From positions 763,937 through 827,936 of the forward strand of contig NZ_QKVK01000001.1 in the NCBI RefSeq assembly GCF_003234965.1: a stretch of DNA of 64,000 bases. Direction: 5' to 3'. The notes beneath the pieces are model-generated. The model had not been told where the DNA came from. It did not search any database and saw nothing but the letters and a program-made list of their open reading frames with translations. Shown one piece after another: positions 17,107 to 25,336 of the stretch; positions within the stretch are counted from its first letter, which is position 1; the number at the start of each line of letters is the position of its first letter. The DNA comes from Aestuariivirga litoralis (lineage in GTDB: Bacteria > Pseudomonadota > Alphaproteobacteria > Rhizobiales > Aestuariivirgaceae). The position numbers and the translations under genes are program-made.

Positions 17107-17183
17107 GTCCCGGTAGCTCAGCCGGATAGAGCACAGGTTTCCTAAACCTGGGGTCAGGGGTTCGAATCCCTTCCGGGACGCCA
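17107..17183 (+). tRNA. tRNA-Arg (anticodon CCT)
   Basis: A 77-nt cloverleaf including an encoded 3' CCA. The acceptor stem is GTCCCGG / CCGGGAC with discriminator G, the D arm GCTC / GAGC, and the anticodon stem CAGGT / ACCTG with loop TTCCTAA. The T arm is AGGGG / CCCTT (one G-T pair) with loop TTCGAAT. Anticodon CCT reads AGG, a rare Arg codon in high-GC genomes. No integrase or duplicated 3' end is seen nearby, so there is no sign of an island here. Confidence 0.95.
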
Positions 17184-17368
17184 CTCATTCACCTTCATTC
17201 CCACCCCCTCCGCCAGCGCCGACGCGGGGGCAGGCCCGCCGCGCCCGCATCCGGGCATGGTCGGAGCACAGGCGCCCCGGCACCTCTCCACGCCACCAAA
17301 GAAAGCCTTGCAACGGCCCGGCAGCGGTGTTACTCCTAAATCTCTATCAATTAAGTATGGTATAGACG

Positions 17369-18298
17369 ATGCGCCGCCAGCTCCCCCCGCTCAATGCTCT
17401 CCGGGCCTTCGAGGTCGCTGCCCGCCACATGAGTATTTCGCAGGCGGCAAGCGAGTTGCGGGTGACGCCCGCCGCAGTGAGCCACCAGATCCGGCTGCTC
17501 GAGGATCACGTGGGCCTGCCGCTCTTCGTCAGGAACGGCCGCGGCCTGGCCTTGACCGATGCCGGAACGGCCGGGCTGCGCGACCTGCACGAGGCCTTTT
17601 CCCGCCTCTGTGCCGCGATGGACGCGATCGATTCGCTGGGCGAGGCGGGCGTCCTGTCGGTCAGCGTGGCGCCCTCCTTCGCCTCGAAATGGCTCCTGCC
17701 GCGGCTCGAACTGTTCCAGAACGCGCATCCGGAGATCGACGTGCATGTCCAGGCCTCGATGCAGATCTCCGACTTCGCCAAGGACGGCATCGATCTCGCC
17801 ATCCGCTATGGCGCGGGGCGCTACTCGGACCTCGCGGTGGAAAGGCTCATGGCCGAGAGCGTGGTTCCGGTCTGCAGCCCGGAATACCTGATGCAGCATG
17901 GCCCCTTCTACATGCCCTCCGACCTCACCGAGGCAACCCTGCTGCATGACGACAGCCCCGACAATGATCCCTCCTGCCCCAATTGGGAGATGTGGCTGAG
18001 CGCGGCCGGCTCGCCGCACGTCGATTCGACGCGCGGCCCGCGCTTCAACCAGTCGAGCCTCGTCATCGAGGCGGCGGCACTCGGCCGTGGCGTGGCCCTG
18101 GCCAAGACGGCCCTTGCCGCCCGCGACCTGCGCCAGGGACGGCTGGTGCAGCCCTTCAACTCGACGACGGTGAAGGTCGACTTCGCCTATTACCTTGTCG
18201 CCCCCCGCGCCAAGTTGAACCTGCCGAAGGTCTCCTACTTCATCGACTGGCTGCGCAGCGAAGTGACCCGCGAAGAACAGCAGCTGGCCGTGGCCTGA
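17369..18298 (+). CDS. LysR-family regulator, GcvA-like
   Basis: A 309-residue LysR-type regulator. The helix-turn-helix (about 10-65) begins LPPLNALRAFEVAARHMS, the opening typical of the GcvA subgroup, and continues VTPAAVSHQIRLLEDH. The effector domain (about 95-300) contains IDLAIRYGAGRY, another GcvA-group signature. Only 22 bp separate it from the serine acetyltransferase gene, which it may control. The effector is unknown. Confidence 0.92.
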   Translation: MRRQLPPLNALRAFEVAARHMSISQAASELRVTPAAVSHQIRLLEDHVGLPLFVRNGRGLALTDAGTAGLRDLHEAFSRLCAAMDAIDSLGEAGVLSVSVAPSFASKWLLPRLELFQNAHPEIDVHVQASMQISDFAKDGIDLAIRYGAGRYSDLAVERLMAESVVPVCSPEYLMQHGPFYMPSDLTEATLLHDDSPDNDPSCPNWEMWLSAAGSPHVDSTRGPRFNQSSLVIEAAALGRGVALAKTALAARDLRQGRLVQPFNSTTVKVDFAYYLVAPRAKLNLPKVSYFIDWLRSEVTREEQQLAVA

Positions 18299-18320
18299 CG
18301 CGCCGGAAGGGAGGAACGCC

Positions 18321-19256
18321 ATGTCCGCGAAGATCCAGATGCTGAGGGCGCCGGCCGCCCGGGTGCCCGCCTTCGAGCTCGGCGGCATCGTCGCCGAACT
18401 CCGCTACTCGCGCGAGGTCAGCCACAACATCCGCCTCGGCGGGAAGGTCACCGAGGCGCCTGCCGCGGCAACGGTCGCCGAAATCATGGACAGCGTGGTC
18501 ACCGCACTCTTCCCCACCCATCTCGGTCCGCACGGGCTCAGCCATGACCGGGTCGACCTCTTCGTCACCAATGCGCTGTCGACGGCCTTTACCCGGCTGG
18601 GAGACCAGCTGGCGCGCGGGCTGCAGTTCGATGCCAACGGCCTGTCGCCGCTCGAGGCGAAGCGCCGCGCCCAGGCGATCGTGCAGGGCTTCGCGCGGCA
18701 GCTTCCCGCCATCCGCGCCCTGCTGGTGAGCGACCTCAAGGCCGCCCAGCAGCGCGATGCCTCGGCCGAGAGCCTGGCGGAAGTGCTGATCTGCCATCCC
18801 GGTTCGCGCGCCATCATCCACCACCGGCTGGCGCATGCCCTGCACGGGGCAGGCGCGCGCCTCGTCGCGCGCATCGTCGCGGCGCTGGCGCATGCCACGA
18901 CGGGGATCGACATTCACCCGGGCGCCAGCATCGGCCCGGGCTTCTTCATCGCCAAGGGCACCGGCGTCACCATCGGCGAGACGGCGGTCATCGGCGAGAA
19001 TGTCTGCCTGCACCAGGGCGTCACGCTGGGCGAGCACGCGGCAGAAGGCGCCGCGCCGCCCCGCCGCCGCGTGCCCCGCCACCCGATCATCGAGAACAAC
19101 GTGACGATCCATGCCGGCGCCACCATTCTCGGCCGCATCACCATCGGCGCGGGTTCGGTGATCGGCGGCAATGTCTGGCTCACCCGCAGCCTTCCGCCGG
19201 GCAGTTCGGTCACCCAGGCGGCGCATGCCGTGAGTCCCATCCACAGCCTCGACTGA
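18321..19256 (+). CDS. Serine O-acetyltransferase (EpsC/CysE type)
   Basis: Makes O-acetylserine from serine and acetyl-CoA for cysteine synthesis. The 311-residue protein has a long helical N-terminal half (to about 180) and a C-terminal left-handed beta helix with GIDIHPGASIGPGFFI, GTGVTIGETAVIG and GRITIGAGSVIGG. The longer N-terminal half and the IDIHPGA motif match the EpsC-like SAT group more than E. coli CysE. It follows a LysR regulator on the same strand; no cysK is near. Confidence 0.9.
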   Translation: MSAKIQMLRAPAARVPAFELGGIVAELRYSREVSHNIRLGGKVTEAPAAATVAEIMDSVVTALFPTHLGPHGLSHDRVDLFVTNALSTAFTRLGDQLARGLQFDANGLSPLEAKRRAQAIVQGFARQLPAIRALLVSDLKAAQQRDASAESLAEVLICHPGSRAIIHHRLAHALHGAGARLVARIVAALAHATTGIDIHPGASIGPGFFIAKGTGVTIGETAVIGENVCLHQGVTLGEHAAEGAAPPRRRVPRHPIIENNVTIHAGATILGRITIGAGSVIGGNVWLTRSLPPGSSVTQAAHAVSPIHSLD

Positions 19257-19293
19257 GCCATGCTGCCCCGGCAGCGCGGCGCGGGGCCGCGCG

Positions 19294-20595
19294 CTACTGC
19301 AGAACGGGTTCCTTGAAGGTCACGCGCAGCGCCCGGTTGCCGTCTCCCTCGATGCCGAAGTCCGAGTCGTTGAACACGATCATCTCGGTGGGGCTCATCA
19401 CCGCCACGCCCTCGACCTTCTTGGGCATGCCCTCGACGTCGTCGGAGTCGAGCAGCAGGGTCTTGGCCACCGGCGTGATGCCCTTGGCCGCAAGGTCGGC
19501 GGCACTCAGCTGTTCGAGCGAAGGCAGCATGGCGGCATCGTCCCAGCTGGCGTCGAGCGGGCTCGCCGCGGCAAGGTCGACGGCATGGAACTTCGAGGTC
19601 TTGCCGATGCGCTCCAGCACCAGCAGCTTGTCAGGCCCGAGGAACACCATCTCGCTCATGCGCACGGCATTCTGCTTCTGGGCTTCCTTCTTGTTGTCGG
19701 CGCGGAAGCTCGTCGCATCGTCCATCACGTAGACGAACTCGCCCAGCAGCTTGCCGGTGGCGCGGTCGATCTTCCACAGGCGGGTGTTGGCGCTCTTCTT
19801 GTAGGCATCGCTGTCCGGGTTGGCGAGCGGGCTCTGCATCAGCACATAGATCGTCGCGCCGTCGGGCGAGACCGCCACGTTCTCGATGCCGCGGTTCAGG
19901 TAGCGCTTTGCCATGATGGCGGGCAGGCTTCCCACCACCTCGACCTCGTCGTTCTTCAACGCGCCCTCGAGGCCGGCCGGCACGTGGCGCCGGGTCACCG
20001 TTCCGTCGGCTGCCACCTCGATGAGCGACGGACCATATTCCTCGCCGATCAGGAAGCTGCCGTCCGGCAGCCGCGCCAGCGTCTCGGTGTCGAAGCCGTT
20101 GACCGTGCCTGCCAGCAGCTTGCCATTGACGTCATAGGCGGCCTCGGTCCTGAAGCCCTCGGCCGAGAAGGGCAGGCCGCCCACCGGCTTGCCGGACCTG
20201 GTCTTGAGCGAGATGGTCTCGGTCACCGCCGCCACGTTGTCAGCACCCGTCTCGACCTTCTGGATGGTGATGGTGAAATCGGGCTGGGGGAAGTTCTTGG
20301 CCTTGCCGTCGCCGGCGCACAGCACGTCCATGCCAAGGCCGGTCAGCTCCTCGATGCCCTCGCAGTCGAGGTTGGGCCCGCGGTCGGTGATGGTCCACAC
20401 CACGCCGGGCGGGTCCTTCGGGTCGCGGAAGGCGGCCGAGCCGATGCCCCGGTTCAAGGTCAGCGTCTTGCCGCCGGGATAGGTGACCTGGCCCATCGGC
20501 AGGTCGGGCAGCTTGATCTCGGCAACGGTGGCATCCGCCGCCAGGGCGGCGGTGGCCGAGAGGGCGAAGACGGTGCTGAGCAGGACGGCGCGCAT
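19294..20595 (-). CDS. Secreted esterase-like/phytase-like beta-propeller protein
   Basis: A 433-residue exported protein with a Sec signal peptide (about 1-19, ending AALA). The mature part matches the phytase-like esterase family (PF13449): LNRGIGSAAFRDP, VWTITDRGPNLDCEG, FLIGEEYGPSLIEV, DGATIYVLMQSPL, EGVAVMSPTEMIVFND. Repeated beta-strand units suggest a propeller. Relatives are poorly characterised, and phosphate-ester hydrolysis is only an inference. It lies 74 bp downstream of apbE on the same strand and may be the last gene of the flavin/redox cluster. Confidence 0.85.
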   Translation of the reverse strand: MRAVLLSTVFALSATAALAADATVAEIKLPDLPMGQVTYPGGKTLTLNRGIGSAAFRDPKDPPGVVWTITDRGPNLDCEGIEELTGLGMDVLCAGDGKAKNFPQPDFTITIQKVETGADNVAAVTETISLKTRSGKPVGGLPFSAEGFRTEAAYDVNGKLLAGTVNGFDTETLARLPDGSFLIGEEYGPSLIEVAADGTVTRRHVPAGLEGALKNDEVEVVGSLPAIMAKRYLNRGIENVAVSPDGATIYVLMQSPLANPDSDAYKKSANTRLWKIDRATGKLLGEFVYVMDDATSFRADNKKEAQKQNAVRMSEMVFLGPDKLLVLERIGKTSKFHAVDLAAASPLDASWDDAAMLPSLEQLSAADLAAKGITPVAKTLLLDSDDVEGMPKKVEGVAVMSPTEMIVFNDSDFGIEGDGNRALRVTFKEPVLQ

Positions 20596-20669
20596 GGGGA
20601 TCTCCTTGCTGACTGGAAGGAGGGATGAGCTAGTGGCCGCGTCTGACAGTCTTGTGACGGCCTGGGGCC

Positions 20670-21593
20670 TCAGGCGAAAACCGCTCCGGCCGGCCGGGCG
20701 ATGACGCCGCCATCCGCCGCGCGGGTGAGGAACAGGGCGCTCAGCCCCTGCGCCGCGGCCATGGCAGCACCCTGCTCCGGCCCCAGCACCATCAGCGCCG
20801 TGGCCCAGCCATCGGCCTCGGCACAGGTCCTGGCAACGACACTCACCGAGGCCGGGCTTGCCGCCAGCGGCGCGCCGCGGCGCGGGTCCATGGTGTGCGA
20901 CAGGCGCCGGCCGCCGACATCGACGAAGTGGCGATAATCGCCGGAGGTGGCCACCGCCGCATCTGCCAGCGCCAGCACCGAATGCGCCGCGCGCCGCGCA
21001 TGGTCCGGCATTTCAACCGCGATGGTCCAGGCCTCGCCATCCGGCCGTAGACCGGCGGCGCGCATCTCGCCGTCGATGCCGGCGAGGAATGAGGTGATGC
21101 CGAAGGCCTGCAGCGTCTCGGCCAGCCGGTCGACGCCATAGCCCTTGGCGATGCCATGGAGGTCGAGGGTGATGGCCCCATGCTTGCGAAGCCTGCCCTC
21201 GCCCAGTTCGATGACCTCGTAGCCCGGCCGCCGCGGCGCAGAAAGCGCGATGCGGATGCGCTCGCCGCTCGCCGCCCCGGGCCCGAAGCCCCAGGCGGTG
21301 ACGGCATCGCCCAGCGCCACGTCGAAGGCCCCGCCCGAGGCCTTGCCGATGGCCAGCCCCAGCCGCAGCACCTCCATCAGGTGCCGTGGCGCCTCGATCC
21401 ACGTGCCAACCGGTGCCTGGTTGATGCGCATCAGGTCGCTGTCGGGCTTCCAGCCGGACATCTGCTGGTCAACCTCCGCCACCGCGGCCTGCAACGCCTG
21501 CTGCAGGGGGGCCGGGTCGAAGCCCGCCGGGGTGAAGAACAGCGCCGACCAGCGCGTGCCCATGGTGGGGCCGTTCAGCGCATGGCGCATCAT
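20670..21593 (-). CDS. apbE: FAD:protein FMN transferase ApbE
   Basis: Transfers FMN from FAD to a Thr/Ser of a target protein in a Mg2+-dependent reaction. The 307-residue protein has NGPTMGTRW near the start, ASGGAFDVAL, the LDLHGIAKGYGVDRLAE active-site segment, and SHTMDPRRGAPL near the end. There is no signal peptide or lipobox, unlike most proteobacterial ApbE proteins that work in the periplasm. Starts upstream of 21593 overlap the preceding gene and add none. The likely substrate is the DUF2271 protein encoded two genes upstream. ATG 21593 lies one base after the TGA of the reductase gene, so the two are coupled. Confidence 0.93.
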   Translation of the reverse strand: MMRHALNGPTMGTRWSALFFTPAGFDPAPLQQALQAAVAEVDQQMSGWKPDSDLMRINQAPVGTWIEAPRHLMEVLRLGLAIGKASGGAFDVALGDAVTAWGFGPGAASGERIRIALSAPRRPGYEVIELGEGRLRKHGAITLDLHGIAKGYGVDRLAETLQAFGITSFLAGIDGEMRAAGLRPDGEAWTIAVEMPDHARRAAHSVLALADAAVATSGDYRHFVDVGGRRLSHTMDPRRGAPLAASPASVSVVARTCAEADGWATALMVLGPEQGAAMAAAQGLSALFLTRAADGGVIARPAGAVFA

Positions 21594-21594
21594 G

Positions 21595-23802
21595 TCAGTA
21601 GACGTCTTCGGCATAGCGTCCCTCCGCCCTGAGCAGGGCCGGCGTCAGCCCGGCGGGGGCGAGGATCTGGGCCAGCGCCTCGCTCACGCCCGCCGCCATG
21701 TCGCGCCCGCCGCACACCATGATGCGCGCCCCCTGCTTCACGAGGGCCAGCACCTCGGCGGCCTCGGCGCGCAGCGCGTCCTGCACGTAATGCGGCCGCC
21801 TGCCGCGCGAGGCCGCGGTGACGAGGCGCGTCAGCCGGCCTTCGCCATGCCACTGCGTGAGTTCCTCGCCATAGAGGAAATCGCTCGCCTGATGGCGCAT
21901 GCCGAAGAACAGGTGGATGGGCCGCGCCGCCCGGTTGGCGCGGATGAAGCCGGCCAGCGGCCCGATGCCGGAACCCGCGCCGATGAGGATCAGCGGGGCC
22001 GCGCCACCAGCGGGGCGGAAGGCGGGGTTGGGCCGCAGGAAGGCCTGCACCGTCTGGCCCGGCTCCAGCGCGGTGAGCTGGCCGGAGCACAGCCCGCCCG
22101 GCTGGCGCCGCACCACGATCTCGATGAAGCCGTCGGCGGCGCCCGAGGCCAGTGAATAGAAGCGCGGCACGCTGGATCCCTCCGGTATCACGCCCAGAAG
22201 GTCGCCCGCCACGAAGGCGCCGAAGCCGCGGCCCGTCAGGCGCTGCCACAGCGCCACCTTGGGCAGGCTGAAGCGCAGGATGGCACTGGGCGCCTGCACC
22301 TCGGCGCCATGGTCGCGGCGCGACACGAGCGTCAGCGCCAGCGCCGGCGGCGCCACCGGCTGGTGCACCAGGTCGAGCGGCAGGCCCAGCATCGTGCCGA
22401 GGTCGCTGCCCCAGCGCGCGAAGTCCTGCGGCGACTGGCGGTCGACCGTGGCCATGTCGAGAAGCTGGCCCCAGCCCTTTGCCGCGGCCAGCGTCGCGAT
22501 GGTCCGCGCATAGCCGCAGAAGGAGGGGAAGCTCGAGTCACCAAAGCCCAGCACGGCAAGCGTCGCGGCGGGCGGCGTGTCGAGCGCCGCCAGCTTCGCG
22601 AGGAAGCCCCTGGCCGAGGCCGGCTCGTCGCCATTGCCATAGGTGGCGGCGAGGATGATGACGTGCCGCGCCTGGTGCAGCCTGTCCGCGTCAAACTGCG
22701 CCAGGGCTGCAGCATGAACCTGTTGTCCCGCCTCGCGCAGCGCCTTGTGCAGCGTCGCGGCGAAGCCCCAGGTGCTGCCGCCCTCGCTGCCCACCAGGAT
22801 CACCGTTTCGGCGCTGGCAAGCGGGGAATTGTGCTGGATGCGCGGGCGGCCGCGGCGGCCGGCCAGCCACACCAGCGTGCCGGTGGCGGCCATCAGCGGC
22901 ACGCCCAGCGCCAGGAGGCCGAGGATCAGCCCCAGTGCCGCCGCACCCTGTCCGGTGTGCAGCATGTAGATGGTCTCGGACAGGCGCTGCCAGCCAGAAG
23001 ACTTCTGCCACGCCAGCAACGCGCCATTGCCCTGGTCGATGAAGCCCTCGCCGTCGCTGGTCGCGAGGGTGAACACGTCTGCCGGGTCATCGGCGGCGGG
23101 GAAGGAGAGCTGCCGCAGGCTGCTCGCCGGCACGCCCTGGAGGAAGTCGATCTGTCCCACGGCGGCACCGGTCTCGCCGCTCACCTGGGCGGGAGCGGCA
23201 AGCGCAGCCGGGGCCTCGGGCGTCAGCCCGAAGGTCGAGGCCGTCATGTACAGCGCCGTCACGGATGACAGCATGAGGCCCGCCACCGCGATGCGCGCCA
23301 CCTCGACGTGAAGGCGTCCGGCCAGCGGGCCCTTGAGGCCTGAGAACCAGCGCCGCCAGCCGCCCGCGCGCCGTGCCACCAGCACCATGCCGGAGACGGA
23401 GAGCAGCAGCATCGCCACCGCGCCAAGCGCCATCACGATGCGCCCGCCATCATCGAGGAACAGCGAGCGGTGGAAATTGGTCAGCCAGCGCTGCACCGGG
23501 TTGGGGTCGGCAGAGGCCACGGCCTTGCCGGTGGCAGGGTCGATGGTCGCGGCCTCGGCCACGTCGCCGTTGAACCAGTAGGCGGTGAAGCGGCCGGAGG
23601 GCGAGCGCTTGATCTGCTCGACGCCCGGGTGCTGCGCCGCCACGCGGCTCGCCAGTTCGGCCACGCTGAGGCCTTGTTCCGCCTGCGGCGCGGTGAGGCG
23701 GTCCGCCGCCGGAAACACCGACAGCGCCGCGCCGCTCAGCGCCAGCAGGACAACGAGCAGCAGGGCGGCAAGGCCCGGCCAGCGGTGCAGCAGACGGATC
23801 AT
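21595..23802 (-). CDS. Fused PepSY membrane/flavodoxin/FNR-type reductase
   Basis: A 735-residue fusion moving electrons from cytosolic NAD(P)H across the membrane. Residues 1 to about 320 are a PepSY-TM unit with four membrane helices (about 10-30, 121-143, 167-190, 286-314) and a periplasmic PepSY region. His111, His165 and His282 are placed like possible heme ligands (inference). Residues 333-475 are a flavodoxin domain (VGSEGGSTWGFA, AATYGNGDEP, GFGDSSFPSF). Residues 490-735 are a ferredoxin-NADP reductase domain: RFYSLAS (FAD), GGLCSG, GAGSGIGPLAGF (NADPH) and FFGMRHQASDFLY. It probably reduces the flavinylated DUF2271 protein. The parts are as in sulfite reductase flavoprotein, but no sulfite reductase is present. 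Confidence 0.9.
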   Translation of the reverse strand: MIRLLHRWPGLAALLLVVLLALSGAALSVFPAADRLTAPQAEQGLSVAELASRVAAQHPGVEQIKRSPSGRFTAYWFNGDVAEAATIDPATGKAVASADPNPVQRWLTNFHRSLFLDDGGRIVMALGAVAMLLLSVSGMVLVARRAGGWRRWFSGLKGPLAGRLHVEVARIAVAGLMLSSVTALYMTASTFGLTPEAPAALAAPAQVSGETGAAVGQIDFLQGVPASSLRQLSFPAADDPADVFTLATSDGEGFIDQGNGALLAWQKSSGWQRLSETIYMLHTGQGAAALGLILGLLALGVPLMAATGTLVWLAGRRGRPRIQHNSPLASAETVILVGSEGGSTWGFAATLHKALREAGQQVHAAALAQFDADRLHQARHVIILAATYGNGDEPASARGFLAKLAALDTPPAATLAVLGFGDSSFPSFCGYARTIATLAAAKGWGQLLDMATVDRQSPQDFARWGSDLGTMLGLPLDLVHQPVAPPALALTLVSRRDHGAEVQAPSAILRFSLPKVALWQRLTGRGFGAFVAGDLLGVIPEGSSVPRFYSLASGAADGFIEIVVRRQPGGLCSGQLTALEPGQTVQAFLRPNPAFRPAGGAAPLILIGAGSGIGPLAGFIRANRAARPIHLFFGMRHQASDFLYGEELTQWHGEGRLTRLVTAASRGRRPHYVQDALRAEAAEVLALVKQGARIMVCGGRDMAAGVSEALAQILAPAGLTPALLRAEGRYAEDVY

Positions 23803-23815
23803 TCCCGGATGGTCC

Positions 23816-24289
23816 TCACATGCCGTAGGTCAGGGTGGACACATAGCGGCGGCCCTTCACGGGCTTTCCGGCGCCGGCCGTGGTGAGCGGCACCTTCACG
23901 TCGTTGGCGCTGTCGCGCATGTCCTCGACGGCGCCATCGACGTGCAGCGTGTAGCCCGCGTCGAACAGCGCGTCCTTGAGGTCGAGGGTGATCTCCAGCG
24001 TGCGGCCGGCCCCCACCGAGGCGCCGGTGATGCCGTTGATCTGGCCCGTGTCGCCGCCCGTCGCCTGGTACCAGTTGGCCAGGTGCTTGTAGTACTTCGT
24101 CTTGCTGCCCGCCATCCACAGGCTGCCGGCATAGGCGCCGGACTTGTCGGTCACATAGATGGCGAGATAGGCGCCGTTGCCGCCATAGTCCTTCAGCGTG
24201 GTGGTCAGCGTCACCGGCTTGGCCATGGCCGCGGCGGGAAAGCCCAGCGCGGTGGTCAGCGCCAGCACGGCGAGGAATGATTTCATCAT
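23816..24289 (-). CDS. Periplasmic DUF2271 protein with flavinylation motif
   Basis: A 157-residue protein with a Sec signal peptide (about 1-23, ending AMA) and a DUF2271 domain (YLAIYVTDKSG, SLWMAGSKTKYYKHLANW). Residues 85-91 read NGITGAS, matching the ApbE target pattern D/N-G-x-S/T-G-A-T/S, with Ser91 at the FMN-acceptor position. It is therefore probably a covalent FMN electron carrier in the periplasm, loaded by ApbE and reduced by the adjacent PepSY/FNR fusion. This set matches the DUF2271-PepSY-ApbE clusters known from comparative genomics; the terminal acceptor is unknown. Two start ATGs (24289, 24286). Confidence 0.87.
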   Translation of the reverse strand: MMKSFLAVLALTTALGFPAAAMAKPVTLTTTLKDYGGNGAYLAIYVTDKSGAYAGSLWMAGSKTKYYKHLANWYQATGGDTGQINGITGASVGAGRTLEITLDLKDALFDAGYTLHVDGAVEDMRDSANDVKVPLTTAGAGKPVKGRRYVSTLTYGM

Positions 24290-24319
24290 GTCACTGTGTC
24301 TCCAGTTGGCTGCGGGCGG

Positions 24320-24700
24320 TCACTTCACCTGCACCTGCGGGGTGCCGGTGCCGAACAGGCCGTTCTGCGGCGGCGCCACGCTGCCGGCCGGGGCGGCGGC
24401 CGGCGTGCCGGCGCCGCAGCTGCCGGCGTCGTCCTCGCAGTCGTCATCATCGTCATCATCTTCGCCCTCGTCGTCGTCGTCCGACTTGCGGCGGCCCACG
24501 CTGCCGCCCTCGTCATCGTCATCGTCCTCATCGTCGTCGACGAGGATCAGCCTGGCCGCCGTGTCGCCGCTGTCGGCCAGCGTCGCCAGCAGCGCCGCCG
24601 CGCCGCCCTGGGCGGGCGCCTGCATGGCGCTCCACGCCGGAACGCCAAGGGCGGCGGTCAGCGCGGTGGAGGCAACGAGGATCATCAGTGTCTTGCTCAT
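24320..24700 (-). CDS. Secreted Asp-rich protein of the redox cluster
   Basis: A 126-residue protein with a Sec signal peptide (about 1-25, SKTLMILVASTALTAALG then PAWSA). The mature part has two blocks of Asp/Glu (about 55-64 and 74-91) separated by GGSVGRRKS, two cysteines (88 and 95) that could form a disulfide, and a Gly/Pro/Ala-rich tail. No fold is recognised. Such an acidic, disordered protein could bind Ca2+, Fe or other cations near the redox carrier (inference). Start MSKTL at 24700; an in-frame ATG at 24730 would spoil the signal peptide. It is followed by the DUF2271 gene after 30 bp. Confidence 0.75.
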   Translation of the reverse strand: MSKTLMILVASTALTAALGVPAWSAMQAPAQGGAAALLATLADSGDTAARLILVDDDEDDDDDEGGSVGRRKSDDDDEGEDDDDDDDCEDDAGSCGAGTPAAAPAGSVAPPQNGLFGTGTPQVQVK

Positions 24701-24777
24701 GGCAGGGTCTCCTGTTGGTGTGTCCCGCAAACTGGCCGCGGCAACTGAGGCCTTCCTGACGGCGCTGCAAAATCAGC

Positions 24778-24798
24778 TTCAGCTTGCCGTCAGCTTGG
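24778..24798 (+). promoter_or_regulatory. Candidate response-regulator site 1 (TCAG-N7-TCAG)
   Basis: TTCAGCTTGCCGTCAGCTTG begins at 24778, with TCAG half-sites 11 bp apart and a further TCAG at 24773. It lies 78 bp upstream of the Asp-rich protein start. Eleven-base tandem half-sites are the usual target form of OmpR/PhoB-type regulators. Its sequence matches site 2 at 17 of 21 positions. Confidence 0.5.
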
Positions 24799-24959
24799 GC
24801 CCCGCCCGGGACCGGTGCCTTCGGCAACGAGTCATCGCCACCGGGGCGAAGGCCCCGATGGCGGCGTTGGATGCAATGTCCGAGAATGCCCCCTTATACC
24901 CCAGCCAGCGCGCGCTGTCAAGGATTTTCTTCCTTATATAAGAATGACCGGATGAAGCC

Positions 24960-25253
24960 TCAGTCGTCGTCCTCGCCGTGCCCGGAGTCCTCGCTCTCGA
25001 TGTCGATCACCTCCAGCGTGGCGGGGTTGACCGTCACCTCGATGCGCTTGCCCGCCTGGTCCTTGCCGTCGATCTCGTAGCAGCCGTCATCGATCTTGAT
25101 GCGCCGCACCGTCCAGCCCCTGGCCTGCGCCAGCTTGGCCACCGCCTCGCGCGGCTGCCAGTCGGCCATCGGCACGAAGCAGCCCTCCTCGGCCAGCGCC
25201 GCGCTGGCCGGAAGGCACGCCACCAGGGCAAGGATCATCAGTGTCTTCCGCAT
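24960..25253 (-). CDS. Small exported PepSY-domain protein
   Basis: A 97-residue protein with a signal peptide (MRKTLMILALVACLPASAALA) and one PepSY domain: WQPREAVAKLAQARGWTVRRI, CYEIDGKDQAGKRIEVTVN, LEVIDIE, ending in an acidic ESEDSGHGEDDD. PepSY domains often modulate or scaffold periplasmic partners. Its signal-peptide DNA shares a 17-bp identical stretch with that of the Asp-rich protein gene. It is the first gene of the leftward cluster and diverges from the two-component system, a common PepSY/two-component arrangement that hints at envelope or metal sensing. ATG 25253 is chosen because it gives the signal peptide. Confidence 0.85.
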   Translation of the reverse strand: MRKTLMILALVACLPASAALAEEGCFVPMADWQPREAVAKLAQARGWTVRRIKIDDGCYEIDGKDQAGKRIEVTVNPATLEVIDIESEDSGHGEDDD

Positions 25254-25297
25254 CGGGCGCTTCCATGTTACGGCCAGTCTCGCCGCACCATGCGGCG

Positions 25298-25318
25298 CCA
25301 AGCTGACAGCAGCCTGAA
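25298..25318 (-). promoter_or_regulatory. Candidate response-regulator site 2 (TCAG-N7-TCAG)
   Basis: Reads TTCAGGCTGCTGTCAGCTTG on the minus strand, with TCAG half-sites 11 bp apart. It lies 45 bp upstream of the small PepSY protein start in the divergent promoter region. Confidence 0.55.
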
Positions 25319-25336
25319 GCCCGCCACGGCGGGTCG

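Noticed and set aside
17107..17183. tRNA-Arg as an island attachment site
   Set aside because: No integrase, no repeated tRNA 3' end and no composition change downstream.
24198..24941. 247-codon plus-strand ORF with Ser/Pro tracts
   Set aside because: It is antisense to the DUF2271 and Asp-rich protein genes; the Ser runs are the reverse of GAC/GAT repeats.
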